Shown piece after piece: positions 15,251 to 23,589 of a stretch of DNA of 64,000 nt. The stretch's first letter is position 1. Each line of letters opens with the position of its first letter. The notes under the pieces were generated by a model. The model worked only from the letters and a program-made list of their open reading frames with translations. It made no database searches and was not told the DNA's origin. A program made the translations under genes and the position numbers. Origin of the DNA: CAZBWE01 sp964581905 (GTDB taxonomy: Bacteria; Planctomycetota; Phycisphaerae; Sedimentisphaerales; Anaerobacaceae); the NCBI GenBank assembly GCA_964581905.1, contig CAZOQJ010000001.1, forward strand, positions 1 to 64,000, read 5' to 3'.

Positions 15251-16696
15251 TTATGAAATCACCATTGGTTCGGCGGGGAGTGGAATTGAGAATTCAGCCG
15301 GGACTTCTCCCATCAATTCGGCTCTGGAAGAACCGTTTGCGATATGATGCTGTTTTACCTTGGCATAAAGGGTTGCCCTGCTTATACCAAGAAGCTCGGC
15401 TGCTTTTGTCTTTTGCCAGTTTGTCTCTCGCAAAGCCCGAGCAATAAGCTCACATTCAGCTTTTGCGAGCGAAAAATCCATTATTTTATCGGCACTTGCA
15501 TTATAGTAAAGCACATCAGATTCAGCAGGGGTAATCACAATACTGCTTAAGCCAATTTTGCCGGTGGTTTCCAACAGTATTGCCCTTTCAATAACATTGC
15601 ACAGTTCGCGGACATTGCCGGGCCAATCGTGCTCCTGCAAGGTATTCATAGCTAATTTAGTTATCGAGGTTATTTTATTTGCCTTTTCGGGACATATAGT
15701 TGATATCCTGAGGAAATATTCAGCCAGCAGTTGGATGTCTTCTCTTCGACCATGCGATTTGAGAGGGGCGATAATAACAGGGCAGATATCCAGACGATAG
15801 TAAAGGTCCTGCCGAAAACGTTTGGCCCGAACTTCATTGGCAAGGTTGTGATTGCTGGAGGCAATTATTGTGGCTTTACATCTAATTTCTTTTATGCCTC
15901 CCACCTTTCTGAAGGTTTTTTCCTGAAGGACTCGCAGCAGCTTGCTTTGCAAATCCAACGGCATCTCGCTTATTTCATCAAGAAATATTGTTCCAGATGC
16001 TGCTAATTCTAAAAGCCCTGTTTTTTCGCGGTCGGCACCGGTAAAAGAGCCCTTTACATAGCCGAAAAGCTCGCTTTCCAGTAGATTTGCGGTTAAAGCT
16101 GCACAATTTACAGCTACAAACTGCTCATTTGGATGCCTGAGGGTATGTATTGCCTTGGCCGCCAGCTCTTTGCCTGTGCCTGTTTCTCCGACTATTAGAA
16201 TCGGATTGCATTGGCTGGCAGCGACAAGTTTAATCATTTTAAGAGTATTCTTCGTTGCTTTACTTTGGCCAACCATCGAGACCAAAGAAGCAAGGTCATC
16301 GGCAAAGAAATCACCTATTTCTTCCTTCAAGGTGTAACTCTTAAGATTACTTTTTATTTGGTTTACAATTTTCTGCAGCCTATAATTATCTTTTTTACCC
16401 GGTACATAATAACAGGCTCCGATATCCGTATACTCTGCGGGAGGGTGAATGTTGTTTTCATCGCTGCCAACTACTATGATGTTAACATCTGAATTTTTAT
16501 TGGTTGTTCTGAGAAATTTCTTAATGCAGATTGGGCTGAATCGATGGTCAAAAAGGATTAAATCAGGGTTGACTGTCTTAATAATGTCCAATGCCTCGGT
16601 GAGGTCGTCAGCCACAAATACTTCCTGGCCGACCTGCCGGGCCAATTGATGGACTTCTGTGTTCTTGCTTACCGCAACAACTCTATGTAAAGTCAT
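15251..16696 (-). CDS. FleQ/FlrA-like sigma-54 activator
   Basis: 481 residues. The N-terminal ~115 residues have a receiver-like outline with an Asp at the phosphoacceptor place (LILFDHRF, D50), but the acidic pair is replaced (VVAVSKN) and the conserved Thr and Lys are not evident. It is therefore closer to the phosphorylation-independent FleQ/FlrA type. The AAA+ domain has Walker A GETGTGKE (170-177) and a GSFTGA contact loop (216-221) in place of GAFTGA. A Fis-type helix-turn-helix follows (TKAAELLGISRATLYAKVKQ) and a 25-residue tail. It is monocistronic, with element A after it. It is likely a master regulator of the sigma-54 flagellar promoters. The effector is unknown. Confidence 0.85.
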   Translation of the reverse strand: MTLHRVVAVSKNTEVHQLARQVGQEVFVADDLTEALDIIKTVNPDLILFDHRFSPICIKKFLRTTNKNSDVNIIVVGSDENNIHPPAEYTDIGACYYVPGKKDNYRLQKIVNQIKSNLKSYTLKEEIGDFFADDLASLVSMVGQSKATKNTLKMIKLVAASQCNPILIVGETGTGKELAAKAIHTLRHPNEQFVAVNCAALTANLLESELFGYVKGSFTGADREKTGLLELAASGTIFLDEISEMPLDLQSKLLRVLQEKTFRKVGGIKEIRCKATIIASSNHNLANEVRAKRFRQDLYYRLDICPVIIAPLKSHGRREDIQLLAEYFLRISTICPEKANKITSITKLAMNTLQEHDWPGNVRELCNVIERAILLETTGKIGLSSIVITPAESDVLYYNASADKIMDFSLAKAECELIARALRETNWQKTKAAELLGISRATLYAKVKQHHIANGSSRAELMGEVPAEFSIPLPAEPMVIS

Positions 16697-16714
16697 CTCT
16701 TATTTTGGAATCAC

Positions 16715-16808
16715 GAGCTTTATCCCCCACGATGTTATTTAACATTATAATAATGTCTAAATAATGAGCTTTGTCCCCCATGATGTTATCTCATGTGTTG
16801 ATGTCTAA
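16715..16808. repeat. Imperfect tandem direct repeat
   Basis: Two copies of a 43-46-base unit (16715-16760 and 16766-16808). They share GAGCTTTRTCCCCCAYGATG and both end ATGTCTAA. They stand between the activator gene and the flgD promoter. Confidence 0.65.
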
Positions 16809-16817
16809 TAAATCGTC

Positions 16818-16912
16818 ATAAAGTTACAACAACTTTAGCTTTTTATGGGACTGGCCAATAATGTCACCAATGTATTAGTCAAAGATGGGTTATTATTTTG
16901 TTGTAACTTTAT
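16818..16912. repeat. 15-bp perfect inverted repeat with 65-base spacer
   Basis: ATAAAGTTACAACAA at 16818-16832 is the exact reverse complement of TTGTTGTAACTTTAT at 16898-16912. It could mark the ends of a small decayed element or form a long-looped hairpin. No open frame lies between the arms. Confidence 0.65.
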
Positions 16913-17124
16913 AGGACTTTTTAGCGTAACAAAAGCGTACTATCAGGGCAGGTTGTTTTTTATGGGACGTATTGTTTTTATGAGACGTTGTTTGGCTTTG
17001 TTCAAGTGTAGTTTTAATGTCACTGTGTTGGTAAATGCAAGACAAAGAAATCTTTGGCATTTCTGTATAGCAAGACCGTGGTACTTTGTGACAGGTCGAA
17101 TTCTTAATGTCACTTTGGGCGTAA

Positions 17125-17157
17125 CCCCTGCCTTTGCTTATGCAGGAAAACAAGGGG
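17125..17157. repeat. Small GC hairpin element F
   Basis: CCCC (17125-17128) and GGGG (17154-17157) enclose TGC...GCA, echoing the plan of element E (CCCC...TGC stem...GGAACAGGGG). The pairing is weaker than in the other copies. Confidence 0.4.
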
Positions 17158-17353
17158 ACCCAGCGTGACACCCCCTCAAATCGCGAGTAATAGAGCAGTA
17201 GTAACGCCGGTAGAATCTTCCGGGCATAGGAAGATTTATCCTCTGGGATGGCTTTATGGCGAAGCTTATATAGGCATTTATTGAAATTTATCCCTTCATA
17301 ACCTGCGTTGCAACAATATGTTACCTGTAATATTAAGATTGTCGTTCTCAATG

Positions 17354-17369
17354 TGGCATGGCAATTGCT
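17354..17369 (+). promoter_or_regulatory. Sigma-54 promoter of the flgD operon
   Basis: TGGCATG-GCAA-TTGCT, with GG and GC 10 bases apart, fits the -24/-12 consensus. Transcription would start near 17381, about 55 bases before flgD. The hook, rod and ring genes that follow on the same strand are probably all read from here. Confidence 0.85.
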
Positions 17370-17436
17370 CCTATTTGGGTTGTCTGTTTTAGGCAGTATT
17401 ATTTTATGTGAGGCTTTTTGAAAAGGTAAAAAACTT

Positions 17437-17847
17437 ATGAGTACATCAGCAATAACATCATCAAGCAGTATCCAAATGGATTATATGAAACTTCTGATAG
17501 CACAGTTACAAAACCAGAATCCGCTGGAACCGCTGGACAATAACGAAATGGCTTCTCAATTAGCACAGTTCTCAGAGTTGGAGCAATTAGAATCGATGAA
17601 ATCAAGTTTTGCACAGGTGCTTGAGACTGCTGAGCGTAGCTATGCCAATTCACTGTTGGGCAAGAATGTTACATTCTATGCAGAAGACGAAACAAGCGGT
17701 GGATTAGAAACGAAAGTGGGCACCGTTGATTCGGTTTTTAATGACCCTGAGACGGGTAAAAGCCTTCTGGGAGTAACGGTTGGTGAAGGACAAGAGGTTA
17801 ACGAATATACCCTTAACTTGGGTGCTGTAATACTAATAGAGAACTAA
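17437..17847 (+). CDS. flgD: Flagellar hook cap protein FlgD
   Basis: 136 residues. It shows the conserved FlgD N-terminal half: MDYMKLLIAQLQNQNPLEPL then NNEMASQLAQFSELEQLESM. The hook cap guides FlgE assembly. The protein is short: the Ig-like FlgD domain of enterobacterial FlgD (about 230 residues) is missing and only a Tudor-like segment (GTVDSVFNDPETGKSLLGVT) follows. It is the first gene of the hook-rod-ring operon, 67 bases after the sigma-54 promoter. Confidence 0.93.
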   Translation: MSTSAITSSSSIQMDYMKLLIAQLQNQNPLEPLDNNEMASQLAQFSELEQLESMKSSFAQVLETAERSYANSLLGKNVTFYAEDETSGGLETKVGTVDSVFNDPETGKSLLGVTVGEGQEVNEYTLNLGAVILIEN

Positions 17848-17887
17848 AATAGAATTAATATTCTAAAAATATCAAGGAGAAATAAAA

Positions 17888-19561
17888 ATGAGCTTTGCAC
17901 TATCAGCAGGGGTTACAGGAATGCAGGCCCACCAGAAAATGCTTGATGTGGCGGGCAATAACCTGGCCAATACCAACACTACAGCTTTTAAGTCCCAGCG
18001 AATAACTTTTTCGGAATTGCTCAGCGAGACAATTAAGAGAGCGTCTCAGCCGACAAATACAGTCGGCGGCACTAACCCTCAGCAGATGGGCAGCGGTGTT
18101 GGAATAGCCGGCATGACGCCGAATATGGCACAGGGAAATATTGTAAATACCGGCAATCCTCTGGACCTGGCAATAGAAGGAGAAGGATATTTTGTATTAA
18201 GTGACGGCTCGCAGCTGGTATATACTCGGGCAGGTGGGCTCGCAGTTGATGCGAACTCACGTCTGGTTAACCCGGCCACAGGCTATCTGGTTCAGCGGTT
18301 CGGTACCGAAGGTGAAGTGGATGGTTTTCAGACCAGCGGGGACAGCAGCATCCATGTTCCATACGATGCAACGCTGCCGGCAAGCGCAACATCGTCGATG
18401 AGAGTGCAGGGAAACCTGAGCCCCGACGCGATGCTAACGACAACTCAGACGCAGGTATTACAGTCGGGTTTGGCTTATACCGTAGGGGGCACTTCACCAT
18501 CATTAACTACGGAGCTTGACGCGGTCGACCAATTTACCAGTGGAGGGACATTGTCGGGGGATATTACCATAACCGGCCATGCAAAAAATGGTACACCAGT
18601 CAGTGGAACTCTTGCGGTAGATGAAAGCACTACTTTTCAGAATGTTATCGACGCACTGGACACGGCTTTTAGCGGTGAAGCAACAGCAAGTTTGTCCGAG
18701 GGACGAATTGTTTTGACCGGCGCAAGTAGTGGGTACAGCGAGCTGGAAGTGAATCTGTCATGCGACGATACAGAGCTTGAAATGCCATCGTATTTCGAAG
18801 TAAGCACCGTTGGAGGTGAAGAGGTTCAAGAGGTCAATGTTACAATTTACGATTCGCAGGGCGGCTCACACGTTCTGGCAGCGGCTCTTGTCAGAACAGA
18901 TGATACCAACCTCTGGGATATGGTGATAACTTCGGTCAGTGGCAATGTCTACGAGCTGACCTCGGGTAACAGGCGTATCGAAGGTATACAGTTTAGCTCC
19001 ACTGACGGTTCTTACAAGGGATTAAATGCTACGATTGGCGATACTGCCCAATTCGTAATAACGTTTCCACATGACACTGCGAATCCCCAGACCGTCGGTG
19101 TAAACCTTGGTACCATAAATCAATTCAATGGTCTGACGCAGTTTGCAACGGGAAGAGCAGGAACTTCTACCGCAGTGATAAGGGAACAGAACGGCTATGA
19201 ATCAGGTACGCTTTCGAATGTGTCAGTTAATAATGAAGGTGTACTTATCGGGGCGTTTTCTAATGGTGTCAAGAAAAACCTTGCCGCCGTACAGATAGCG
19301 CTGTTTCAAAATGCAAGTGGTCTGGAAAGCGTCGGGAACGGATTTTTCGTTCCTTCGGCTAACTCAGGCATTGCAGTAGCAACAAAGGGTCTATCCAGTG
19401 GTGCCGGCTATATTCACGGTGGGGCGCTGGAGAAATCCAACACAGACGTGGCAAGCGAGTTTATTGCCATGATTCAAGCTCAGAATGGTTTTCAGGCCAA
19501 TGCCAGGACCATCAGAGTTGCCAATGATATACTCAGAGAGCTAACCAACCTTATCAGATAA
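17888..19561 (+). CDS. flgE: Flagellar hook protein FlgE
   Basis: 557 residues. The N-terminus (ALSAGVTGMQAHQKMLDVAG then NNLANTNTTAFKSQ) and C-terminus (ALEKSNTDVASEFIAMIQAQ then GFQANARTIRVANDIL) are the conserved D0/D1 parts of rod-hook proteins. The length exceeds rod proteins and fits a hook protein with added outer domains. One of these (about 210-305) resembles the flagellin-hook IN-type segment (GTLAVDESTTFQNVIDALDT). The ribosome binding site AAGGAGA precedes the ATG. FlgE polymerises into the hook that joins basal body and filament. Confidence 0.96.
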   Translation: MSFALSAGVTGMQAHQKMLDVAGNNLANTNTTAFKSQRITFSELLSETIKRASQPTNTVGGTNPQQMGSGVGIAGMTPNMAQGNIVNTGNPLDLAIEGEGYFVLSDGSQLVYTRAGGLAVDANSRLVNPATGYLVQRFGTEGEVDGFQTSGDSSIHVPYDATLPASATSSMRVQGNLSPDAMLTTTQTQVLQSGLAYTVGGTSPSLTTELDAVDQFTSGGTLSGDITITGHAKNGTPVSGTLAVDESTTFQNVIDALDTAFSGEATASLSEGRIVLTGASSGYSELEVNLSCDDTELEMPSYFEVSTVGGEEVQEVNVTIYDSQGGSHVLAAALVRTDDTNLWDMVITSVSGNVYELTSGNRRIEGIQFSSTDGSYKGLNATIGDTAQFVITFPHDTANPQTVGVNLGTINQFNGLTQFATGRAGTSTAVIREQNGYESGTLSNVSVNNEGVLIGAFSNGVKKNLAAVQIALFQNASGLESVGNGFFVPSANSGIAVATKGLSSGAGYIHGGALEKSNTDVASEFIAMIQAQNGFQANARTIRVANDILRELTNLIR

Positions 19562-19590
19562 AGAGAAAGTGCCTAAAGTGTAAAGTGCCT

Positions 19591-19690
19591 AAAGTTATGG
19601 ATTATTTTTTCACTTTAGTTCACTTTAGGTACTTTAGGCACTAAGTAAAGTTATGGATTATTTTTTCACTTTAGTTCATTTTAGGCACTT
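19591..19690. repeat. Two tandem copies of a dispersed AT-rich repeat
   Basis: Copies at 19591-19642 and 19647-19690 begin AAAGTTATGGATTATTTTTT, continue CACTTTAGTTCA and end TTTAGGCACT. A third copy lies inverted at 51146-51214. The repeat falls in the flgE to PilZ-gene gap and overlaps the upstream part of that gene's open frame. Confidence 0.8.
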
Positions 19691-19763
19691 CAGTTCAGTC
19701 GGAGCTTTTTTAGCTTTGACACCTGTGCAGCGCTGGGAGGCCGCACGCAATTTTAATAGCATT

Positions 19764-20897
19764 ATGACTGAGCGCTGGTTCATTCTAATCACTGTGGTTG
19801 CTATAGTAATTTTAGCAGTCTTGCTTGTAGTAGTTAGTTTAAAGCGGGTCAGGCAGGAACGAAAAGCTGTCGGCCGGTTGTTTGTCGAGTATGCCAACGA
19901 AAAAGGGCTGAGCGCACACGAGCGTCAAGTTCTCCTTGATATAGCAAATAAAGCAGGGTTAAAAAGCAATGAATCGATTTTTACTTTGGCCTCTGCTTTT
20001 GACAATGGAGCTGCCAAGTTGGAAGAAAGCCTTGCAGGCCAGCGGGCAAGCGAAGAAAGTAGCCAGTCGAGAACAGATATATCCCACCTGCGTGAAAAGC
20101 TCGGATTTAAGAAACCGACTGCTGTATCAGCAGGAGCATCTAAGACGTTGGGGAAATTGAGCAGCAGGCAAATTCCTGTAGGTAAAAAAGTCCATATGAC
20201 ACGTCGAAAGGCACGGGGCGGCAGAGAAATTGAATCGACCATTGTAAGAAACGGTGATACTGAGATGGAGGTTAGATTGGATAAGCCGGTTAAGATTACT
20301 TTCGGTGAGTCCTGGTGTATTCGTTACTATTTTGGCTCATCGGTTTGGGAGTTTGACACTTCTGTGGTCAGCTATGACGGTGACATATTGGTTTTGAGTC
20401 ACAGCGATAACGTTAGGTTCATTAACCGCCGTCGTTTCTTACGCGTTCCTGTAAGAAAGCAGGCCTTTATCGCTCGCTTCCCATTTGCCAAAAGTTTCGA
20501 GCAGGGGTGGGAACCGCCCGAATTTGTCCCTGCGATTGTTACTGAATTGGCTGGTTCCGGTTTGCGTATAGAAGCCCCATTAACGGGAGTAGAGACAGGC
20601 GAAAGAGTTCTGGTAGAATTCAATTTGGATGATGAGCAGGGCGGGGACTCAACCACCGCTAATGTCAGCACAGTAAAAGTAATAGAGGATGTTGGTGTAG
20701 TCAGACACACCAGGTCCATACCGGACGGCATGTCAATTGCAGTTGAATTAACAGGCCTGATTGATTCGGATATCGATGAGTTGGTCCGTGTTACCAACGC
20801 AGCTTTGGTAAAGGTGAGTGCCGGAGTTGAAAATGCTTCTGCTACGACAAACGAGCAGGAACATAATGGCCAGCTAATAGTCGCCGACGCTCCATAG
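19764..20897 (+). CDS. Membrane-bound PilZ (YcgR-like) c-di-GMP protein
   Basis: 377 residues from the ATG at 19764. The frame opens at 19653, but those codons lie in the dispersed repeat. A membrane helix (WFILITVVAIVILAVLLVVV) is followed by a helical linker, a YcgR-N-like domain (about 175-245) and a PilZ domain with the RxxxR motif (RRRFLRVPV). The second PilZ motif reads TELAGSGLRI, where D/NxSxxG is expected, so c-di-GMP binding may be weakened. YcgR-type proteins brake the motor when c-di-GMP is high. It sits between flgE and flgF, unusual for a brake protein. No strong ribosome binding site was found at the chosen ATG. Confidence 0.75.
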   Translation: MTERWFILITVVAIVILAVLLVVVSLKRVRQERKAVGRLFVEYANEKGLSAHERQVLLDIANKAGLKSNESIFTLASAFDNGAAKLEESLAGQRASEESSQSRTDISHLREKLGFKKPTAVSAGASKTLGKLSSRQIPVGKKVHMTRRKARGGREIESTIVRNGDTEMEVRLDKPVKITFGESWCIRYYFGSSVWEFDTSVVSYDGDILVLSHSDNVRFINRRRFLRVPVRKQAFIARFPFAKSFEQGWEPPEFVPAIVTELAGSGLRIEAPLTGVETGERVLVEFNLDDEQGGDSTTANVSTVKVIEDVGVVRHTRSIPDGMSIAVELTGLIDSDIDELVRVTNAALVKVSAGVENASATTNEQEHNGQLIVADAP

Positions 20898-20950
20898 CTA
20901 TGGCGACGGAGCGCTGCACAAGAAAATGGTACGATAGAACAGGGGTATAA

Positions 20951-21676
20951 ATGAACGAGCTTGTGGCACAAATTAGCTCAGGAGTTGATGAGTTAACACG
21001 TGAATTTAATATTATTGTTCACAATCTGGCCAACGTAAGCACAGTTGGATACAAACGCCGATGTAACGCATTTGCAAAATCTTTAATGGACCAGGAGCCG
21101 ACAGCAGCAGCGTCCGGTGAGGTTAGTTTGAACACAACGTTTGATTTCTCAGAGGGCGAGATGGTTCGGACTGGTCGGTCACTGGATTTTGCACTGTGTG
21201 GTAAAGGTTTCTTTATGGTAGAGACGCCGCAGGGGCCGCTTTATACACGCAATGGAATTTTCCATCTGAACCAGAACGGCCAAATAGTAGATTCAGATGG
21301 AAGGATTGTTGCAGGCGAAGCTGGGCCAATCTCTATACCACCCAACGCAGGAATTTCGCAGCTCAGTGTTTCAAGCGATGGCAATATTAGTGTTGATGGT
21401 ACATCTATAGGAAAATTCAAGCTTGTGGATTTCAAAGACGGAGAGAGTGAACTTGTTGCAGTGGGTGCAAGCTGCTTCCAAGCGCCAGAGGGTATAACGG
21501 CGGAGCCGCCTGAGAATCTGATTGTAAAACAGGGATTTCAGGAGTCCTCCAACGTTCAAATGGTCGAGGAGCTGGTGGATATGATGATGGTTTCCAGGCT
21601 CTACGAAGCAAATGTGAAGTTCGTTTCAGCCCAAAATGATATCTCTAAAAGTATTATTGATGTAGCTATGGGTTAG
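20951..21676 (+). CDS. flgF: Flagellar rod protein FlgF
   Basis: 241 residues with the rod-protein ends: IIVHNLANVSTVGYKRR near the N-terminus and QESSNVQMVEELVDMMMVSR then LYEANVKFVSAQNDI near the C-terminus. The central LDFALCGKGFFMVETPQGPL is typical of FlgF/FlgG. Being directly upstream of flgG and the shorter of the pair, it is best read as FlgF, the proximal rod. AGGGG precedes the ATG at a good distance. Confidence 0.93.
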   Translation: MNELVAQISSGVDELTREFNIIVHNLANVSTVGYKRRCNAFAKSLMDQEPTAAASGEVSLNTTFDFSEGEMVRTGRSLDFALCGKGFFMVETPQGPLYTRNGIFHLNQNGQIVDSDGRIVAGEAGPISIPPNAGISQLSVSSDGNISVDGTSIGKFKLVDFKDGESELVAVGASCFQAPEGITAEPPENLIVKQGFQESSNVQMVEELVDMMMVSRLYEANVKFVSAQNDISKSIIDVAMG

Positions 21677-21683
21677 GAAATGG

Positions 21684-21734
21684 TTCGACCCCCGCAGCTT
21701 TCTGCGAAAGCAGAAGCGGTGGAGCGAAGTCGAA
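21684..21734. repeat. GC-rich hairpin element G between flgF and flgG
   Basis: TTCGAC (21684-21689) pairs with GTCGAA (21729-21734), and the inner GCTTTC-TGC-GAAAGC resembles the tip of element E. It fills most of the gap between the two rod genes and could modulate their relative expression. Confidence 0.6.
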
Positions 21735-21789
21735 GGATTGATGGTTGGATTTGTATTTTATAAGCCCAAATTCACGGGAGAAATGAATT

Positions 21790-22578
21790 ATGTTTAGAGC
21801 TTTTTCTACTTCAGCTACGGGTATGGATGCCCAGCAAAAGATGGTCAACGTAACAGCCAATAACATCGCCAACATCAATACGACTGGTTTTAAGCGTGGC
21901 CGACTTGATTTCCAGGACCTGGTTTATACGATGGTCAGAGAAGCCGGCACAGAAGTATCCTCCGGTATAAAATCTCCGGTAGGTCTGGAAATAGGTAGTG
22001 GTGTCAGGGCTGCATCTACAGTAAAAGTTTTTAGTCCCGGCGAGCTTGACAGTACCGGACGAAAACTGGATATAGCAATCAATGGGGACGGCTTTATTCA
22101 GGTTAGCATGCCGGATGGCAGCATAAAATATACCCGGGATGGTGCTTTACAAGTAAACGCTAATGGTCAAATAGTTACTCTGGGCGGTTACAACGTAGAG
22201 CCTGCCATTAGTGTCCCAGTGGATGCTGTATCCGTCGATATTGAAAAAGATGGAGGTGTCAATGTTACCACGTCTACGGGGACTCAATCGGTTGTAGGTA
22301 CTATTCAATTGGCTCGCTTTCCTAACCCGTCGGGTCTCTCCAGCGAGGGAGATAATCTTTATGCACAGACCGAAGCAAGCGGTACGCCCACAACAGGCAC
22401 ACCGGGGGAAAGCGGCTTTGGGGCTATACAGGCGGGGTTTTTGGAAAAATCCAATGTTCAAATGATAACCGAACTTGTAAATCTCATAACTGCACAGCGA
22501 GCGTACGAAGTGAACTCTCGTGCAATAAGAGCTGCTGACGAGATGCTGAGACAGGCAATCCAAATGGCAAGATTCTAA
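21790..22578 (+). CDS. flgG: Flagellar distal rod protein FlgG
   Basis: 262 residues, the usual FlgG length. It starts MFRAFSTSATGMDAQQKMVN followed by VTANNIANINTTGFKRGR, and ends EKSNVQMITELVNLITAQRA then YEVNSRAIRAADEMLRQA, both diagnostic. FlgG forms the distal rod that crosses the P and L rings. GGAG lies about 10 bases before the ATG. Confidence 0.97.
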   Translation: MFRAFSTSATGMDAQQKMVNVTANNIANINTTGFKRGRLDFQDLVYTMVREAGTEVSSGIKSPVGLEIGSGVRAASTVKVFSPGELDSTGRKLDIAINGDGFIQVSMPDGSIKYTRDGALQVNANGQIVTLGGYNVEPAISVPVDAVSVDIEKDGGVNVTTSTGTQSVVGTIQLARFPNPSGLSSEGDNLYAQTEASGTPTTGTPGESGFGAIQAGFLEKSNVQMITELVNLITAQRAYEVNSRAIRAADEMLRQAIQMARF

Positions 22579-22592
22579 AATAAGAGGCCACT

Positions 22593-23576
22593 ATGAATAT
22601 TAAGACAATGGGCATTATTGTAATTACCTGTTTATGGACTTGGCCATCCCTAACGGGACAGGCGTCCGAGGGGAAAGATTCTGTTCTACAGATTTACTTG
22701 CCGAGAGAGGTTACAATCAACAGTGATACTCCAGAACTTGGCCAGGTGGGTATTGTCCGGGGTGAAGAATCTTTAGCAGCTAAGGCGGGCAAGATTACCT
22801 TAGGGCGAATTTCATTACCGGGCCAGAAAATCACACTTGACAGGCACGCAGTACTTAGCAGATTGGCCTGCAATGGAATCCCTTTATCAAAAGTCATATT
22901 AACCGGTGCTGAAAGGGTAGCGGTTATGCGAGAGCATCAGGTTATCAAAGGGAGCAGATTTGTTGAGACGGCTTTGAGTTTTGTGAAAAAAAATCCGCCT
23001 GATGATTCGGTTTGCGGATTTAGCCTGGTAGGTACACCTGAAGATTTGGTCCTGCCTGGGCTAAGTCAGGATATCAATTTGGCGCCTTGCTTTGGCAAAG
23101 GCGGTGACAAAAACCTGGTTAAAGTTCGGGTAGCTGTTTTTTCCGGTGATGAAGAAGTAGGGATGTGTGAAGTAATCTTCCGTTTGAAATACACCAGCCG
23201 CAGAGCTGTAACGGTAGTTGATATTCCACGAGGTGCAGTTATTAACACTGAGAACGTGAAGGTGGAGGAGACTACATCGAACTATATAGAGCCTGATAAT
23301 TGGACAGTTCCTTACGGCCTTATTACGAAGCGTCGGTTGCGCTCTAATACTGTGATTCGCTCGGAGATGGTAGGGTATCCTGAGCCGCCGGTTGTGCTTA
23401 AACGCAACCAGAATGTTGTCATTAAAATTGATACGTTGGGGCTTCTTGTTACGGCTAACGGCAAGGCCGTCCAGGATGGTAGAGTTGGTGAATGTGTAAG
23501 AGTGCGGAATGTGGACTCACAGCGAATAATTATGGCTAAAGTTAATGAAGATGGAACAGTGGAACCTGTTTTTTAA
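22593..23576 (+). CDS. flgA: P-ring assembly chaperone FlgA
   Basis: 327 residues. A signal peptide (MGIIVITCLWTWPSLTGQAS) is followed by a variable region and the SAF-type domain: VVDIPRGAVINTENVKVEE then KRRLRSNTVIRSEMVGYP, ending in the beta-rich part GLLVTANGKAVQDGRVGE. FlgA is a periplasmic chaperone for FlgI polymerisation. It is longer than the enterobacterial form (about 220). Part of the signal-peptide region (22631-22659) coincides with a dispersed repeat seen elsewhere in the window. Confidence 0.92.
   Translation: MNIKTMGIIVITCLWTWPSLTGQASEGKDSVLQIYLPREVTINSDTPELGQVGIVRGEESLAAKAGKITLGRISLPGQKITLDRHAVLSRLACNGIPLSKVILTGAERVAVMREHQVIKGSRFVETALSFVKKNPPDDSVCGFSLVGTPEDLVLPGLSQDINLAPCFGKGGDKNLVKVRVAVFSGDEEVGMCEVIFRLKYTSRRAVTVVDIPRGAVINTENVKVEETTSNYIEPDNWTVPYGLITKRRLRSNTVIRSEMVGYPEPPVVLKRNQNVVIKIDTLGLLVTANGKAVQDGRVGECVRVRNVDSQRIIMAKVNEDGTVEPVF
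22631..22659. repeat. Dispersed repeat copy inside flgA
   Basis: TTTATGGACTTGGCCATCCC followed by TAACGGGAC. It matches 56884-56912 at all but one of 29 positions and is related to 53203-53225. Here it encodes part of the FlgA signal peptide. Confidence 0.75.
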
Positions 23577-23589
23577 AGAAGGACAGACA

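Larger units (their letters stand above)
16697..17353. other. Repeat-rich intergenic region upstream of flgD
   Basis: About 650 bases with no convincing gene. A minus-strand frame at 16893-17351 looks random. The region contains an imperfect direct repeat, a 15-bp inverted repeat and a small GC hairpin, listed separately. Short motifs recur, including TTAATGTCACT near 17013 and 17103 and TTTTATGGGAC near 16842 and 16959. It may be regulatory or the remains of an inserted element. Confidence 0.5.

Noticed and set aside
16893..17351. 152-codon open frame on the minus strand
   Set aside because: Composition looks random, no domain or ribosome binding site, and it runs through the inverted and GC repeats and up to the flgD promoter.
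19591..19690. Tandem repeat considered as a CRISPR array
   Set aside because: Only two copies about 56 bases apart with almost no spacer, a third copy 31 kb away, and no cas genes.
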